Source: Owenia fusiformis (Eukaryota > Annelida > Polychaeta > Sabellida > Oweniidae). From it: DNA of 64,000 nt. Both the position numbers and the translations under genes were made by a program. The stretch lies in NCBI GenBank assembly GCA_903813345.2, contig CAIIXF020000008.1:32262867-32326866 (forward strand), read 5' to 3'. The first letter of the stretch is position 1; every line of letters starts with the position of its first letter. Below, piece after piece: positions 12,854 to 23,206 of this stretch. The notes below the pieces were generated by a model. It made no database searches. It saw only the letters and a list, made by a program, of their open reading frames with translations, and was not told where the DNA came from.

Positions 12854-15800
12854 ACGGAAAGTGATAGGGGACATGCGCATAATTCAAAATCGAATGGAAT
12901 TTTAACATGGGAGTGATATCACACACCGCGTCCCAGTCAGATAGATTTCATCGCGCACTGAATGAATTACAGGGGCCGCGTTGTGCAAAGTTAATTAAAA
13001 TAAAGTGCGCAAAAATTCCGGCATTCAGTGCGCGATGAAAAAATGATTATCTGTGAATAAAAAACGAATAAAAATTCGTGGCACCACGAATTTGATTTTT
13101 TCGAAAGACTGCGGAGTGAACCAGCGAAATGACAATTTTGGATAATATTGATGGCCCTAACGAGGAGAACTTTGAGATTTCCCGATTCTAGCGCGCAGCA
13201 CATCCAGGACATGCGCACTTTTATCAGATTCGATTCTAATATGGTTTCAAAGATAATGTTCATTAAAAGAGGGCGTATGCATACAGATTACACGTGGCGT
13301 TATGTTGAAGTGACCCTTGCAAAGGGTTTCATTGAAAATATATTATTTTGGGCCATTTCATATCTTTTAATTGATATTGTATAAAATATTTTCAATGTTT
13401 GAAAATTATAATCTTATAAATAACATTTTATGTAATAAAACTGTAACGAAATGGTAAATACGGAATATGATGCAATACAATGCAGTGCAATATGATGTTA
13501 TACAATGCAGTGCAATATGATGCAATACAATGTGGTGCAATATGATGTAATACAATGCGGTGCAATATGATGCAATACAATGCAGAGCAATATGATGCAA
13601 TACAATGCAGTGCAATATGATGCAATACAATGTAGTGTAATATGATGCAATACAAAGCAGTGTTATATGATGCAAAAAATGCACTGCAATATGATACAAT
13701 ACAATGTATTGCAATATAATACAATAAAATGCAGTGCAATACGATGCAATACAATACAGTGCAATACAATGCAGTGCAATGCAATACAGTGCAAAACAAT
13801 GCCGTGCAGTGCAATACAATGTAGTTCATTTCAATGCAATGCAGTGCAATACAATGTGGTACAGTGTAATACAATTCAGCGCAATACAATACATCGCAGT
13901 TCAATACAGTGCAATACAATGTAGTGCAATGCAGTGCAATAAAATACAATACAGTGCAAATCAATACAATGCAATACAACACAGTGCAATACAATACAAT
14001 GCTGTGCAATACAATACATTACACTGCAATAAAATACAATGCAGTGTAATGAAATGCAGTGTAAATCAAGACAATGCAATACAATACTGTGCAATACAAT
14101 ACAGTGCAATATAATACAATGCAGTACATTGCAATGCAGTGCAATACAATATGGTGCAGTGCAATATATTGCTGTGCAATACAAAGCAATGTAGTGTAAT
14201 ACAATACAGTGCAACACAATGTGGTACAGTGCAATACAATGCAGTGCAATACAATACATCGCAGTTCAATACAGTGCAATACAATGTAGTGCAATGCAGT
14301 GCAATAAAATACAATACAGTTACAATGTAGTTCATTTCAATACAATGCAGTGCAATACAATGTGGTACAGTGCAATACAATACAGTGCAATACAATACAT
14401 CGCAGTTCAATACAGTGCAATACAATGTAGTGCAATGCAGTGCAATAAAATACAATACAGTGCAATTCAATACAATGCAATACAATACAGTGCAATACAA
14501 AACAATGCTGTGCAATAGAATACAGTACACTGCAGTACAATACAATGCAGTGCAATAAAATACAATGCAGTGTAATAAAATGCAGTGTAATTCAAGACAA
14601 TACAATACAATACTGTGCAATACAATACAGTGCAATATAATACAATGCAGTGCACTGCAATGCAATACAATATGGTGCAGTGCAATATATTGCAGTGTAA
14701 TTCAAAACAATGCAGTGTAATACAATGCAGTGCAACACAATGTGGTACAGTGCAATACATTATAATACAGTGCAATACAATACAATGCAGCGCAATACAA
14801 TGTAGTACACTGCAGTACAATACAATGCAGTGCAATAAAGTACAATGCAGTGCAATATAATATAATACAGTGCAATACAGTACAATATAATGCAATAGAA
14901 TACAATGCAGTGCACTACAATACAATGCAATGCAATACAATAAAATGCAGTACAATACAATACAATGATGTGCTATACAATACAATATAATGCAATGAAA
15001 TGCAATTCAATGCTATGAATGTACACCTTCTACAGTCAAATAAACACAGATAAAATTGTAATAGTATGTTAGTGTATGGAGTTTGAAGTGGGTGGGATAC
15101 AATTACCAGTCTCTTATGTCAACCTTATGTTCTTGAACAATCTCGTCTAAGAATACAGACCCGTATCCTGGATTAACCTGGGGGAGTGGTTTTACCAAGG
15201 GGGAGATTTTGCCAAGAGGGGGGAGCTTTTTGACAGTTATGGCAAAAAAATCATGCGAAAAGTGCTAAGAATGGTGAAAAACTGCATGATTTTGAACGAA
15301 TATTTGGCAAGGGGGAGGGGGTGAGGCCCCCTGGCTACGGCCATGGAATACATATAGGAACTTTCCTTCTCCCAGAGGAAATGGTATACAGGTATTACAT
15401 CAATCATTCTGGTATTTTGTATACGAAGGTCTGTAGTTACTTTATTGAAAGATGGCAGTGTACACTGTGTACTACCATTTTGAGGTCAGTTTGACTTTAT
15501 AATTCTGCGCACTATAATCTGTAATTCTCATAGATATCCTCTCTAGAGGCATCACTGTGATCCAAAATTACAATTTCGCAGGTCAAGTCTGCAGTCTTTC
15601 GAAAAAAGTTGAATTCATTGTGCTACCCTTTCTTATTGGGCATTTATTAACAGAAAACTATAATTACATCGCGCCAGCATATACAAGCTTCAGCGCGATA
15701 TTTTGAGTGTGTTAATAAATAAAGTGCGCAGAAATCGATCTTACTGGGCCGCGGTGTGCGATATCACTCATAAACAATTTTTAATTGCGCACTGAATGAA

Positions 15801-15945
15801 TTACAGGGGGCGCGTTGTGCAAAGTGAAATAAATAAATAAAGTGCGCAGAAATATATCTGACTGGGCCGCGGTGTGTGATATCACTCCCATGTTGAAACT
15901 CCATTGAATTTTAAATTCTGCGGTATATCCCCTTTCGCTTTCCGT
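12854..15945 (-). mobile_element. Non-autonomous TIR transposon, copy B, inverted relative to copy A
   Basis: 3.09-kb element, reverse-complement homologue of copy A over its whole length: ends, GC-rich block (15168-15345) and pentamer array. It has ACGGAAAG and CTTTCCGT ends and a perfect 9-bp flanking repeat ACCCTGCGT (12845-12853 and 15946-15954). Because each copy has its own target duplication, the pair arose by two insertions and not by one inverted duplication. Copy B is longer mainly because its array is ~0.5 kb longer. No transposase ORF. Confidence 0.82.
13467..15012 (-). repeat. Degenerate pentanucleotide array (TRCAR)n, copy B
   Basis: About 310 pentamers, the complement of the copy A array and colinear with it; for example the AATGCCGTGCAGTGC and TGTAGTTCATTTCAA landmarks fall in the same order. 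Landmarks near 13810-13930 recur at 14320-14440, so copy B has an internal segmental duplication of the array. All long ORFs here are stop-free by composition and not genes. Confidence 0.93.
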
Positions 15946-15954
15946 ACCCTGCGT

Positions 15955-18725
15955 GTGGTCTGAACATATTAAAAATGAACTATGACACAACGCAGTTCTA
16001 ACAGAAGATTATAGATTTTCTGAACGCAAGTGAACAAAACCTTGGAACATCTTTTATCCTGGCGCAAATCAAAACGCCAACAACATTAAGCGCTGCTTTA
16101 TATATTTTGATATTTGTTTTATGGCGTTTTTGAGAATCATCGCACTACCTACACACGTTTCCATCGGTATTATCAAAAGAATATTTAAATAGTATGTAGC
16201 GTACGTAATGTTGTTTTAAAAAACAATCGTGTACATTTTGTTAAAGCTTGTTGTAATTCCCTTAAGAACGTGTTTATTTCTAAATTTTAAAGATCTAATA
16301 GCAAAGGTTTTGCAAAAATAAATCAATGCAGTGTAAAACAAATGTATGTATAATGAAGAAATAAATATTTAATGAAAAAAATAGATATGTGTTTGTAATA
16401 TTGGTATTAACTTAAGATTAAAAAGTGTCACTATCTCTTTCATTTTTCAACAAATATAGGCTCACGTGACATATGACGCGGGGCAGTCAATTTTGATCTA
16501 TCGTAGACCATATCAGTATCAAACTGCCGATATTTCAACCTCGTCTTGCGAGGCCATTTTTATTTGAAACATCTTGAATTTGGTGTCAAAATAAAGCTGG
16601 TCACGCCCACTTTCAGAGTTATCAATGAATCATTTACTACGACTACTATATTCATTTAGGAGGCGTGTAAAGTTAACCAATCAGAAAGACAATTGCTCCA
16701 TATATGACAGTTCATTAACATATTCAGTGTTTACTATTGTTTTTCGCGTCATGACAACACGAGTAGTAACCAATCAAAATGCCGTATTTTATCACGTGAG
16801 TTCAGAGTGACATGCACGACATGTAAGTTTAGTCCGAGCTGATCGCGATGTTGAACAATTTCTTCTCGGAATTTGTCCAGAGAAATCAGCGATTCTAAAT
16901 TAAGGTAGGATCTCCCATTTCTTCCTGTACAAGTTTTAACTTATCTCTATCGAATCCTAAAGTTTTGGATGAAGATATGAAGCATACGTTTAAAAACGAA
17001 GCGATTAATTTGACGATCTGATTTTGCAATTTGCAATGGCCAATTTACTGCAAGTCTGCGTGTATTTGACAAGAGATAGCGCCAAGTCTTGTATCCGAAT
17101 GCTTGTTAAGCCACCCCGGGTAAGCCACTCAAAAACAAGATCCATATTTTCTAAATTTGATAACTTTGCAGAGAGCCCGTTTTCATAACCTGTTTTCCGC
17201 GTCTAAATTCAAACTGAGTAGGATTATAGGATCGCTGGGATTCTCAGTCAATGGCAACGGGTCTTCATTCCAGAACGCACATTTTTTTAGTTGATTCTCC
17301 GTCATAGTACTTGTCTAAAGTCCATATCTGCTCTTTTACTGGCATACTTGGACATATTTCCCCTCCTTAAATTGTCCTCCTTAAATAACACCCTCTCGCC
17401 GATTTATATATAGCCATTTCCCAGAACCGGCCGGGAGTCAGAATCGCTGATGTTTGCCATATTGAACATGTTGAAATATGTACTGTAATATCTGTAATAC
17501 TAGGCATTGCCTGCTACGCGTAAGGGTCACGTGACTAGCGCGATACAGGAAAAATGGGGAATTTCGAAACAACAATTTTTGGGCACTTTTATTGCAAATT
17601 TCAGGTATTTATAAGTGTTTGTGGTATAAAATATAATCCACAGACATAAATGAACATCCAAACTACATATTTTATTACGTTTTGGAGCCTTTTTTGCTTT
17701 TAAAATGACATCTTTAATGCGAACACGACGAGCAAAAGTCAGTAAGTTACATTCAAAGAGTACTAAAATAACATTTCATAATTTTAAACCACCACAATTG
17801 CTTGAGATTTCAAATACTTAGGGAGATAAATGATCCATCGGATATACCCAGTGTTTCAGAAATGTTACAGAGGACGGTTTTTTTGTGCTTTGGATAAATA
17901 TAGGGGATGTTTCTCTGGATGAAAATATTCTATCATTCGTTTATCATCCACCATCAGGCATATTATCTTGAAAGCAAACAACATTAGAAGTTTACGAATT
18001 AATCGCTTAATGAATAGGTGCACGGTGAAGTAAAATATGAAAGTTTTTTTATGATTTTTTTCTGAACTGGTTGCTTGTAGGGTGTTAGATCTATTAAAAT
18101 TGCGCAACGTCACCGACAAGCAATTTTTGCTCTAAATCCAAGCAGTGGGGTCTAAATGACATGAATGACCTGTTATTAACTACTGTTATTACAGGCCGCG
18201 TAGATTACCATTGCTTGATTTATAACATAAATGTGATTTTTGCACGCTAGTGACGTTGCGCCTTTTTAAATAAATCTCAAGCGTATGAGTAAAGGAAATC
18301 ATAAAAACCTTAAAGATTTAACATACCATGCACTATTCACGCGATTTTTTCGTAAACCTTCTCGTAAAAATAAATCAGTGCAGAGTTTTTGAATTTTCTT
18401 GCAGAAATCAGATACTCCCCTTCCCTCGGTTCATTTTTTCCGATCACCATCACCAGGCGTGATCATGGAATAAAGAAGCTGACTGGTATTTAAATTAGTA
18501 TTGATTGGATTATTTGATGGATGGATGAACGGACGGACGAACCCAACTAACTTCGGTTGGTGGGATAATCAGATAATATATCATTCAACCTGCAGGAATA
18601 AGCCCCATGCACCCTTTGCATTCGTTTGACTTCACTTCGTAAAAGAGAGCTTCGTCTTAGTTTAACTAGACTCTGCGCGCAGGGTAAGCCCCATGCAGAA
18701 TTCGGAAAGAAAATTAGTCCGGAAG
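15955..18725. other. Intergenic, no gene recognised
   Basis: Unique-looking sequence without a supported ORF. CpG-containing patches occur near 16450-16560 and 17520-17560. Near 18525-18570 there is a short (ACGG)n-like tract followed by AACTTCGGTTGGTGGGATAA, a repeat tail also seen at 45470-45570. Nothing else is supported. Confidence 0.5.
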
Positions 18726-18964
18726 ATCCGGAAGTAGTTATAGAAACGAGAGTTCTGACGCACCTTTAACATTGAGTCCTATGGGGAGGGACACGATTTT
18801 TCATAGTACCCTCCCTAACATGGGCTCCAATGGGGAGGGACATCTGTGAGCCTCCCTGAGCTCGGGAGGCACATACGGGGACCCCACCCCTCCCCCCTCG
18901 GCGTGGTGGCGTGTACATATTTCGGGAATCTCGGGCCCTAAGGTAACGGACGCCCTACCCCACG
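18726..18964. repeat. Left terminal inverted repeat of the Polinton-like element
   Basis: About 239 bp, nearly identical in inverted orientation to 22876-23116. Shared landmarks are TCTGACGCACCTTTAACATT, CCTATGGGGAGGGACA, GCGTGGTGGCGTGTACATA and GGACGCCCTACCCCACG. The near-identity suggests recent activity or recent copying. Confidence 0.88.
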
Positions 18965-19408
18965 TTTGTACGTTTACTGTAAGGATACTATTCGAATTCC
19001 CGCCAAAAACAATAAATCGATAAACCAGTACGCGTCGTAAATGTCACTGCCTTATTTATAAAGTGCGGCCCAGGCGGATTATCGATTACCTATCAACCAG
19101 GCGTTTCGTACTCGCGAGGTCTTATCGTTTTAAGGTCATCCAGCTGTCAGTTTACGAAACAAATTACTCTGGACTGTACTTTAAAGTGCGGACCTAGCTC
19201 GATTATCGATTATCAATCAACCATCCATCAACTTTAATTAGTGTAACGTCCTTCATCGATTTAAGATCATACCGTTTAATGGATGTTACATTTGGTTGGG
19301 ATAAATATTTATTTGCTAATTCGTCAACACACTTCTTTTCAAAATACATCAACTATAATACATATTTACATTATAACATTCAAAATTCTTCATTGAATCA
19401 TACACAAA
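18965..19408. repeat. Subterminal direct repeats 3' of the integrase gene
   Basis: Two diverged direct copies, near 19060-19105 and 19180-19225, share TAAAGTGCGG, GATTATCGATTA and ATCAACCA. They lie between the left terminal repeat and the integrase stop codon and may be transposase-binding or 3'-processing sites; that role is only inferred. Nothing coding is seen in this stretch. Confidence 0.5.
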
Positions 19409-20506
19409 TTACAAAGGTATTAAATCGGAATCTTTAACCCACGAATCAAACTTTTTTGGCCAATATTGCCAACGCACTAAATGTTCCCGTTGCCCTCGTC
19501 TAGTTCGTGTTTTCAAGATTTTTTCTACTTTCCAAATATCATCTTCATTCGCTTGTACTCTTTGAAGCTCCGATTGGTAAAAAGTACCCTTAATGTCTTC
19601 ATTTTGAAAATCATTTAAACGATATAATGGGAGGCCCTGCCTAATAAAACGTTTCGTTACTTTAAAAATTTCCCCTGTCCAATGTTGGTCGTATTCTCTA
19701 CTAAAAACATGTCTCGACTGGGTAATTCTTACCAGAGCTCCAATGGGGAATTTAAAGATGTGATTAGATTTGGTTTTAACGATAGTTGATTTAGGATAAT
19801 ACATCCGCCACCAAATAACCAATTCATCGTCTTTAGATACATTTTTAGGAGCCATTTTTATACCCCTATGCCAAGTGGCGTTATAACTCTTCACAAAGTT
19901 TTGTAAATTGTCTATAAATCTATGGTTCTGTTTGTACGTGATATACCTCATTATTTTAGTCTTTAACGTCTTTATCAATCTTTCTGCATAGTTGGCCTTG
20001 GGGGTATTACCCGTAACAAAATGGCGGACTCCCCATCTATTCAACAATGTTTGTACAACCTTAGCGCGGAATTCTTGACCTTTGTCCGTCCTAGTGACAT
20101 CTGGTTGTCGACCTTCTTTCAATATATCATCGAAAGCCTCCGCCACTGCCTTTCCAGTTTTGGAGTGTAGCGGTCTAACCCAGGCAAAGCGAGACATAAT
20201 GTCAATCGCAACCAGGATATACTTTATCCCGTCATTCTGCGATGATATATTAGAGACATCCATAAGATCTGCATCCCATTGTTCGTCAATATGCGAGACA
20301 TATACTTTGTTACGAGCGAATCGTTTCTTATAAGGTCTCTGTAGGCCATAAGCTTCTTGATTGTCCAGCCATTTCTTTATCTGATAACGGGACAGCTGGT
20401 ATTTCCCATCATTTAGTACAGCTCTATAGAGTTTGTCTGGTCCAGCAAAGGCTCCAGAATTTCGACTGTCAAAGTATAATTTCTTTAAATAGTCTTGATA
20501 TGCCAT
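19409..20506 (-). CDS. Polinton-type DDE integrase with C-terminal chromodomain-like module
   Basis: 365-aa uninterrupted ORF. The retroviral-type integrase core carries the DDE residues: Asp80 in WDADLMD, Asp141 in TRTDKGQEF and probably Glu175 in NYAERLIKTLK. Around residues 96-112, ILVAIDIMSRFAWVRPL is the standard core beta-strand. Residues ~320-365 (KVEKILKTR ... HLVRWQYWPKKFDSW) resemble a chromodomain, as in Maverick and Ty3-type integrases. It would cut and join element ends in the nucleus. The gene lies 59 bp downstream of the ATPase ORF on the same strand, inside 240-bp inverted repeats. The zinc-binding N-terminal HHCC motif is not obvious in the first 75 residues. The ORF has no stop codon or frameshift. 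Assignment to integrases is secure; to Polintons specifically it rests on the neighbouring ATPase. Confidence 0.9.
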   Translation of the reverse strand: MAYQDYLKKLYFDSRNSGAFAGPDKLYRAVLNDGKYQLSRYQIKKWLDNQEAYGLQRPYKKRFARNKVYVSHIDEQWDADLMDVSNISSQNDGIKYILVAIDIMSRFAWVRPLHSKTGKAVAEAFDDILKEGRQPDVTRTDKGQEFRAKVVQTLLNRWGVRHFVTGNTPKANYAERLIKTLKTKIMRYITYKQNHRFIDNLQNFVKSYNATWHRGIKMAPKNVSKDDELVIWWRMYYPKSTIVKTKSNHIFKFPIGALVRITQSRHVFSREYDQHWTGEIFKVTKRFIRQGLPLYRLNDFQNEDIKGTFYQSELQRVQANEDDIWKVEKILKTRTRRGQREHLVRWQYWPKKFDSWVKDSDLIPL

Positions 20507-20565
20507 CTTACACTGTCGGAATCTGACTCCTTAATGACGATCTCTCTTTAAATTGCTAATATTTA

Positions 20566-22156
20566 TCACTCAGTGCTTGATTCAACAGCCTCGTTTTCGG
20601 ATTCACTCTGTTCTTCCTCGGAGCTACTTTCCTGGTCTGTATCCTCTATAAAGACCTCATCAAATTTGTGTTTGTTTTTTAAAAGTGTCTTCCTAATGGG
20701 TAAGTTCACAGAGACACCCCTCCTCATCATATTATTTATTGAATCAATTATATTTCTGTGTAACGCATTGTCTTTTACATCAACCGTTAGCTTGACGAAT
20801 TGTTTATATCCTTTCATAAATTCTTCCTTATTCTTTGACAATAGTTTATTATCTGCCTTTTCTACAGCCTCTGTCTTATCCATCCCTCTATCCATATACT
20901 CATCCACTTTACGTCGGTGGTCTTCCTCATTCTGTCTTATAGACCACTTCTTTAAGAATGCAAATGTTTCATTTGCTTTCAAATCACCATCATCGTCATC
21001 AACGTCATTGTCTTTGTCTTGAGGAATCTTCTCCTCAATATTTTGGGTAGATTGGGTCCTCATCCTCTTGGGTAGTGGTCCCTGATCTTGACACCACTTT
21101 TTTATATGTCTCTGTAAGTCGTGAATGCTATCAAATACTAAACCACAGTCATCACAGGATATCATGCTGTCTTCTCGAAATTCACGTTCCATGTAAGGGT
21201 AGTTCTTAACATCACTACTATTTATAAATGTTGTCGTCGGACAGTCAACTTCTGAAATACCCTGTCTTTCAAGTAAGTGTTTTGAATCATTCATTGGTTC
21301 CTTGAAGTTGCGGGAATCGTGATGACTTTCAAATTCAACTTCACTTTTAGTAAAGGCATTTGGTTTCAATCTGCTGTGCTCCGAAGTTTCTTGCTTCAGA
21401 TCAAGAAGCAGGTAACCATAGGGTCGACTAGTTGCGTTGGTATATGCTCTGACCAACTTGTTTCCATTTCCGGGGTACATCTGCCTCGATAAGAATGCCA
21501 CCTGTTGGCGATCTCTCGGGTTATTAAACAGTATCATATAGTGAGAGTTTAAGCTCATCGATCTATTCATTTTTCCTTGATGATACATATTCTGGAGTAG
21601 GCATATCACAGACAGATTTCGATGGTGACTGCCTTTGCTATAGAGATCACATATCCGTTGATCATTTGTTGCCTCATTCATAAGATCATCGAGAAGTATC
21701 AAAGTAGGAACTGAAGTGTCAAGGTATCTTGAATCATCAATATCCTCTGGTATTCCCTTCACAAATTCCAAATGTGGGTATTTTCTTAGCTCTTTGTAGG
21801 CAGGCTGCCATTGACCATAACACCAGATGATTCTTCTAGGAATTGGGGATATATACCGTTCAACATTTTTGATCAAGTGCTTCATAAGCCAGGTCTTCCC
21901 CGACGATGTTGGTCCGGCTGAAAATACAACAAAAATTTTTTTTTTTAATAAATTGACATGCTCTCTTTCTATATTTAGAAACCTATCAGACTTTTAATTT
22001 CAACATGTCCATGCCTATACCTGCTATCATAGTAAACGGATGTTTCAGCATAACATCAGACTGATGCATTTTTTCTCCATGAAACTTATTCATATGCCTT
22101 GATAGGTTATCACCTCTCGTAAAATTCACACTACACTCAGAACAATTGAAAGACAT
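20566..22156 (-). CDS. Zinc-finger/P-loop ATPase of the Polinton-like element (two exons)
   Basis: Exon 22021-22156 starts at ATG 22156 and encodes a C2H2 finger (Cys5, Cys8, His21, His26) followed by KHPFTMIA. A 103-bp GT..AG intron leads to exon 20566-21917, which begins with a Walker A motif GPTSSGKT (residues 47-54). The phases join exactly, giving 495 aa. Walker B is LILLDDLM (Asp122/123). A second finger-like C2HC (Cys300, Cys303, His316, Cys321) follows the ATPase domain, then an acidic Asp/Glu/Ser-rich tail. The domain resembles the genome-packaging ATPase of Polintons and related virus-like elements. Without capsid genes in the element, a packaging role would need helper proteins. 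The intron in a short element is notable. Confidence 0.85.
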
Positions 22157-22322
22157 GTTGTCTGTTCAAGATCTATCAGTAAAATGACTCAAAACATGGA
22201 CAACTTAAAATATATAAGAATATTCTAATGTGCAGTATTGTGATTGGTTCAAAATGTGTCAATTAAGATCAATTGTAAACATAAACAGGCATTTATGACA
22301 TTATAAACTATTGAATATTAAA

Positions 22323-22660
22323 GTAAAGGGAGGGGAGGAGGTTTGGAAGATGGAGAAGAGACAGGAGGAGGTTGGGTGGAAGTAGGAGGAGGTATGAGGT
22401 AAGGAGGAGGTAGGGAGGAGGTGGGAGGAGGTAAGGAAGAGGTTTGAGGAGGTAAGGAGGAGGTAATGATGAGGTAGGGAGGAGGTGGGAGGAGGTAAGG
22501 AGGAAGCGGGAGGAGGTAGAGAGGAGGTGGGAGAAGGTAAGGAAGAGGTGGGAAGAGGTAAGGAGGATATAGGGAGGAGGTAATGATGAGGTAGGGAGGA
22601 GGCGGGGGGGGGAGGTAAGGAGGAGGTAAGGAGGAAGTGGGAGGAGGTAGGGAAAAGATG
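22323..22660 (+). repeat. Purine-rich GGAGGAGGTAAGG minisatellite
   Basis: About 340 bp of imperfect GGAGG/GGTAAGG units, almost pure A/G on the plus strand with scattered T. It lies just upstream of the ATPase gene inside the element. G-runs are frequent enough for G-quadruplex or triplex structure, but this is inference. Confidence 0.9.
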
Positions 22661-22689
22661 GCTAACTTCCGTTTTAAAACCTACCCAGG

Positions 22690-22865
22690 TCGACTAAAAG
22701 ATGCCTCACTTCCGCTATGATGTCACCCTCTTGCCCAGACAGATGCAAAATGGTTGACTTCCTGCTAGAAAGCTTCAAAATGGCCGACTTCCGGTTAAAT
22801 GGCTGACTTCCGGGCTGACTTCCGGTCAAAATGGCTGACTTCCTGTCAAAATGGCTAACTTCCGG
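22690..22865 (-). promoter_or_regulatory. Subterminal repeats with ETS-like and YY1-like motifs
   Basis: Six or more copies of a ~20-bp phrase built from AAAATGG and GACTTCCGG (e.g. AATGGCTGACTTCCGG). ACTTCCGG is the ETS consensus and AAAATGGC resembles YY1; both are typical of constitutive metazoan promoters. The block lies between the right inverted repeat and the minus-strand ATPase start, where a promoter is expected. Regulatory function is inferred from motif content only. Confidence 0.5.
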
Positions 22866-22875
22866 AACGTATAGT

Positions 22876-23116
22876 CGTGGGGTAGGGCGTCCGTTACCCT
22901 TAGGGCCCGAGATTCCCGAAATATGTACACGCCACCACGCCGAGGGGGGGAGGGGTGGGGTCCCCGTATGTGCCTCCCGAGCTCAGGGAGGCTCACAGAT
23001 GTCCCTCCCCATTGGAGCCCATGTTAGGGAGGGTACTATGAAAAATCGTGTCCCTCCCCATAGGACTCAATGTTAAAGGTGCGTCAGAACTCTCGTTTCT
23101 ATAACTACTTCCGGAT
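22876..23116. repeat. Right terminal inverted repeat of the Polinton-like element
   Basis: About 241 bp, inverted partner of 18726-18964, ending ACTACTTCCGGAT. A small open frame here (from 22831) is a by-product of G/C-rich repeat sequence. Confidence 0.88.
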
Positions 23117-23206
23117 ATGAAAAATAATGCCAATCATAACGAAAAAGTTCCTGGTGTGCAAACATATTTTTTATAATTTCACGATCGAGAAAGGCAATGA
23201 TATTTT

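Larger units (their letters stand above)
18726..23116. mobile_element. Compact Polinton/Maverick-like element with two genes
   Basis: 4.39 kb bounded by inverted repeats 18726-18964 and 22876-23116 (ends ATCCGGAAGTAGTTATAG). The interior carries, all on the minus strand, a zinc-finger/P-loop ATPase gene and an integrase gene 59 bp downstream of it. Polintons normally run 15-20 kb or more and also encode a protein-primed DNA polymerase, a cysteine protease and capsid proteins; none of these is present. Both ORFs and the splice sites look intact. I could not find a clean 6-bp target duplication (flanks CGGAAG and ATGAAA). It is either an internally deleted copy or a distinct minimal lineage. 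Confidence 0.8.

Noticed and set aside
10690-15000. Many long overlapping ORFs (up to ~199 aa, Cys/His/Ile/Leu-rich or Gln/Asn/Cys-rich) on both strands
   Set aside because: The pentamer consensus cannot form stop codons in any frame, so open frames are expected; no domain, no start context and no constraint is visible.
18717-23122. 6-bp target-site duplication around the Polinton-like element
   Set aside because: Flanks are CGGAAG and ATGAAA, which do not match; the exact end may be shifted or the flank altered, so none is claimed.
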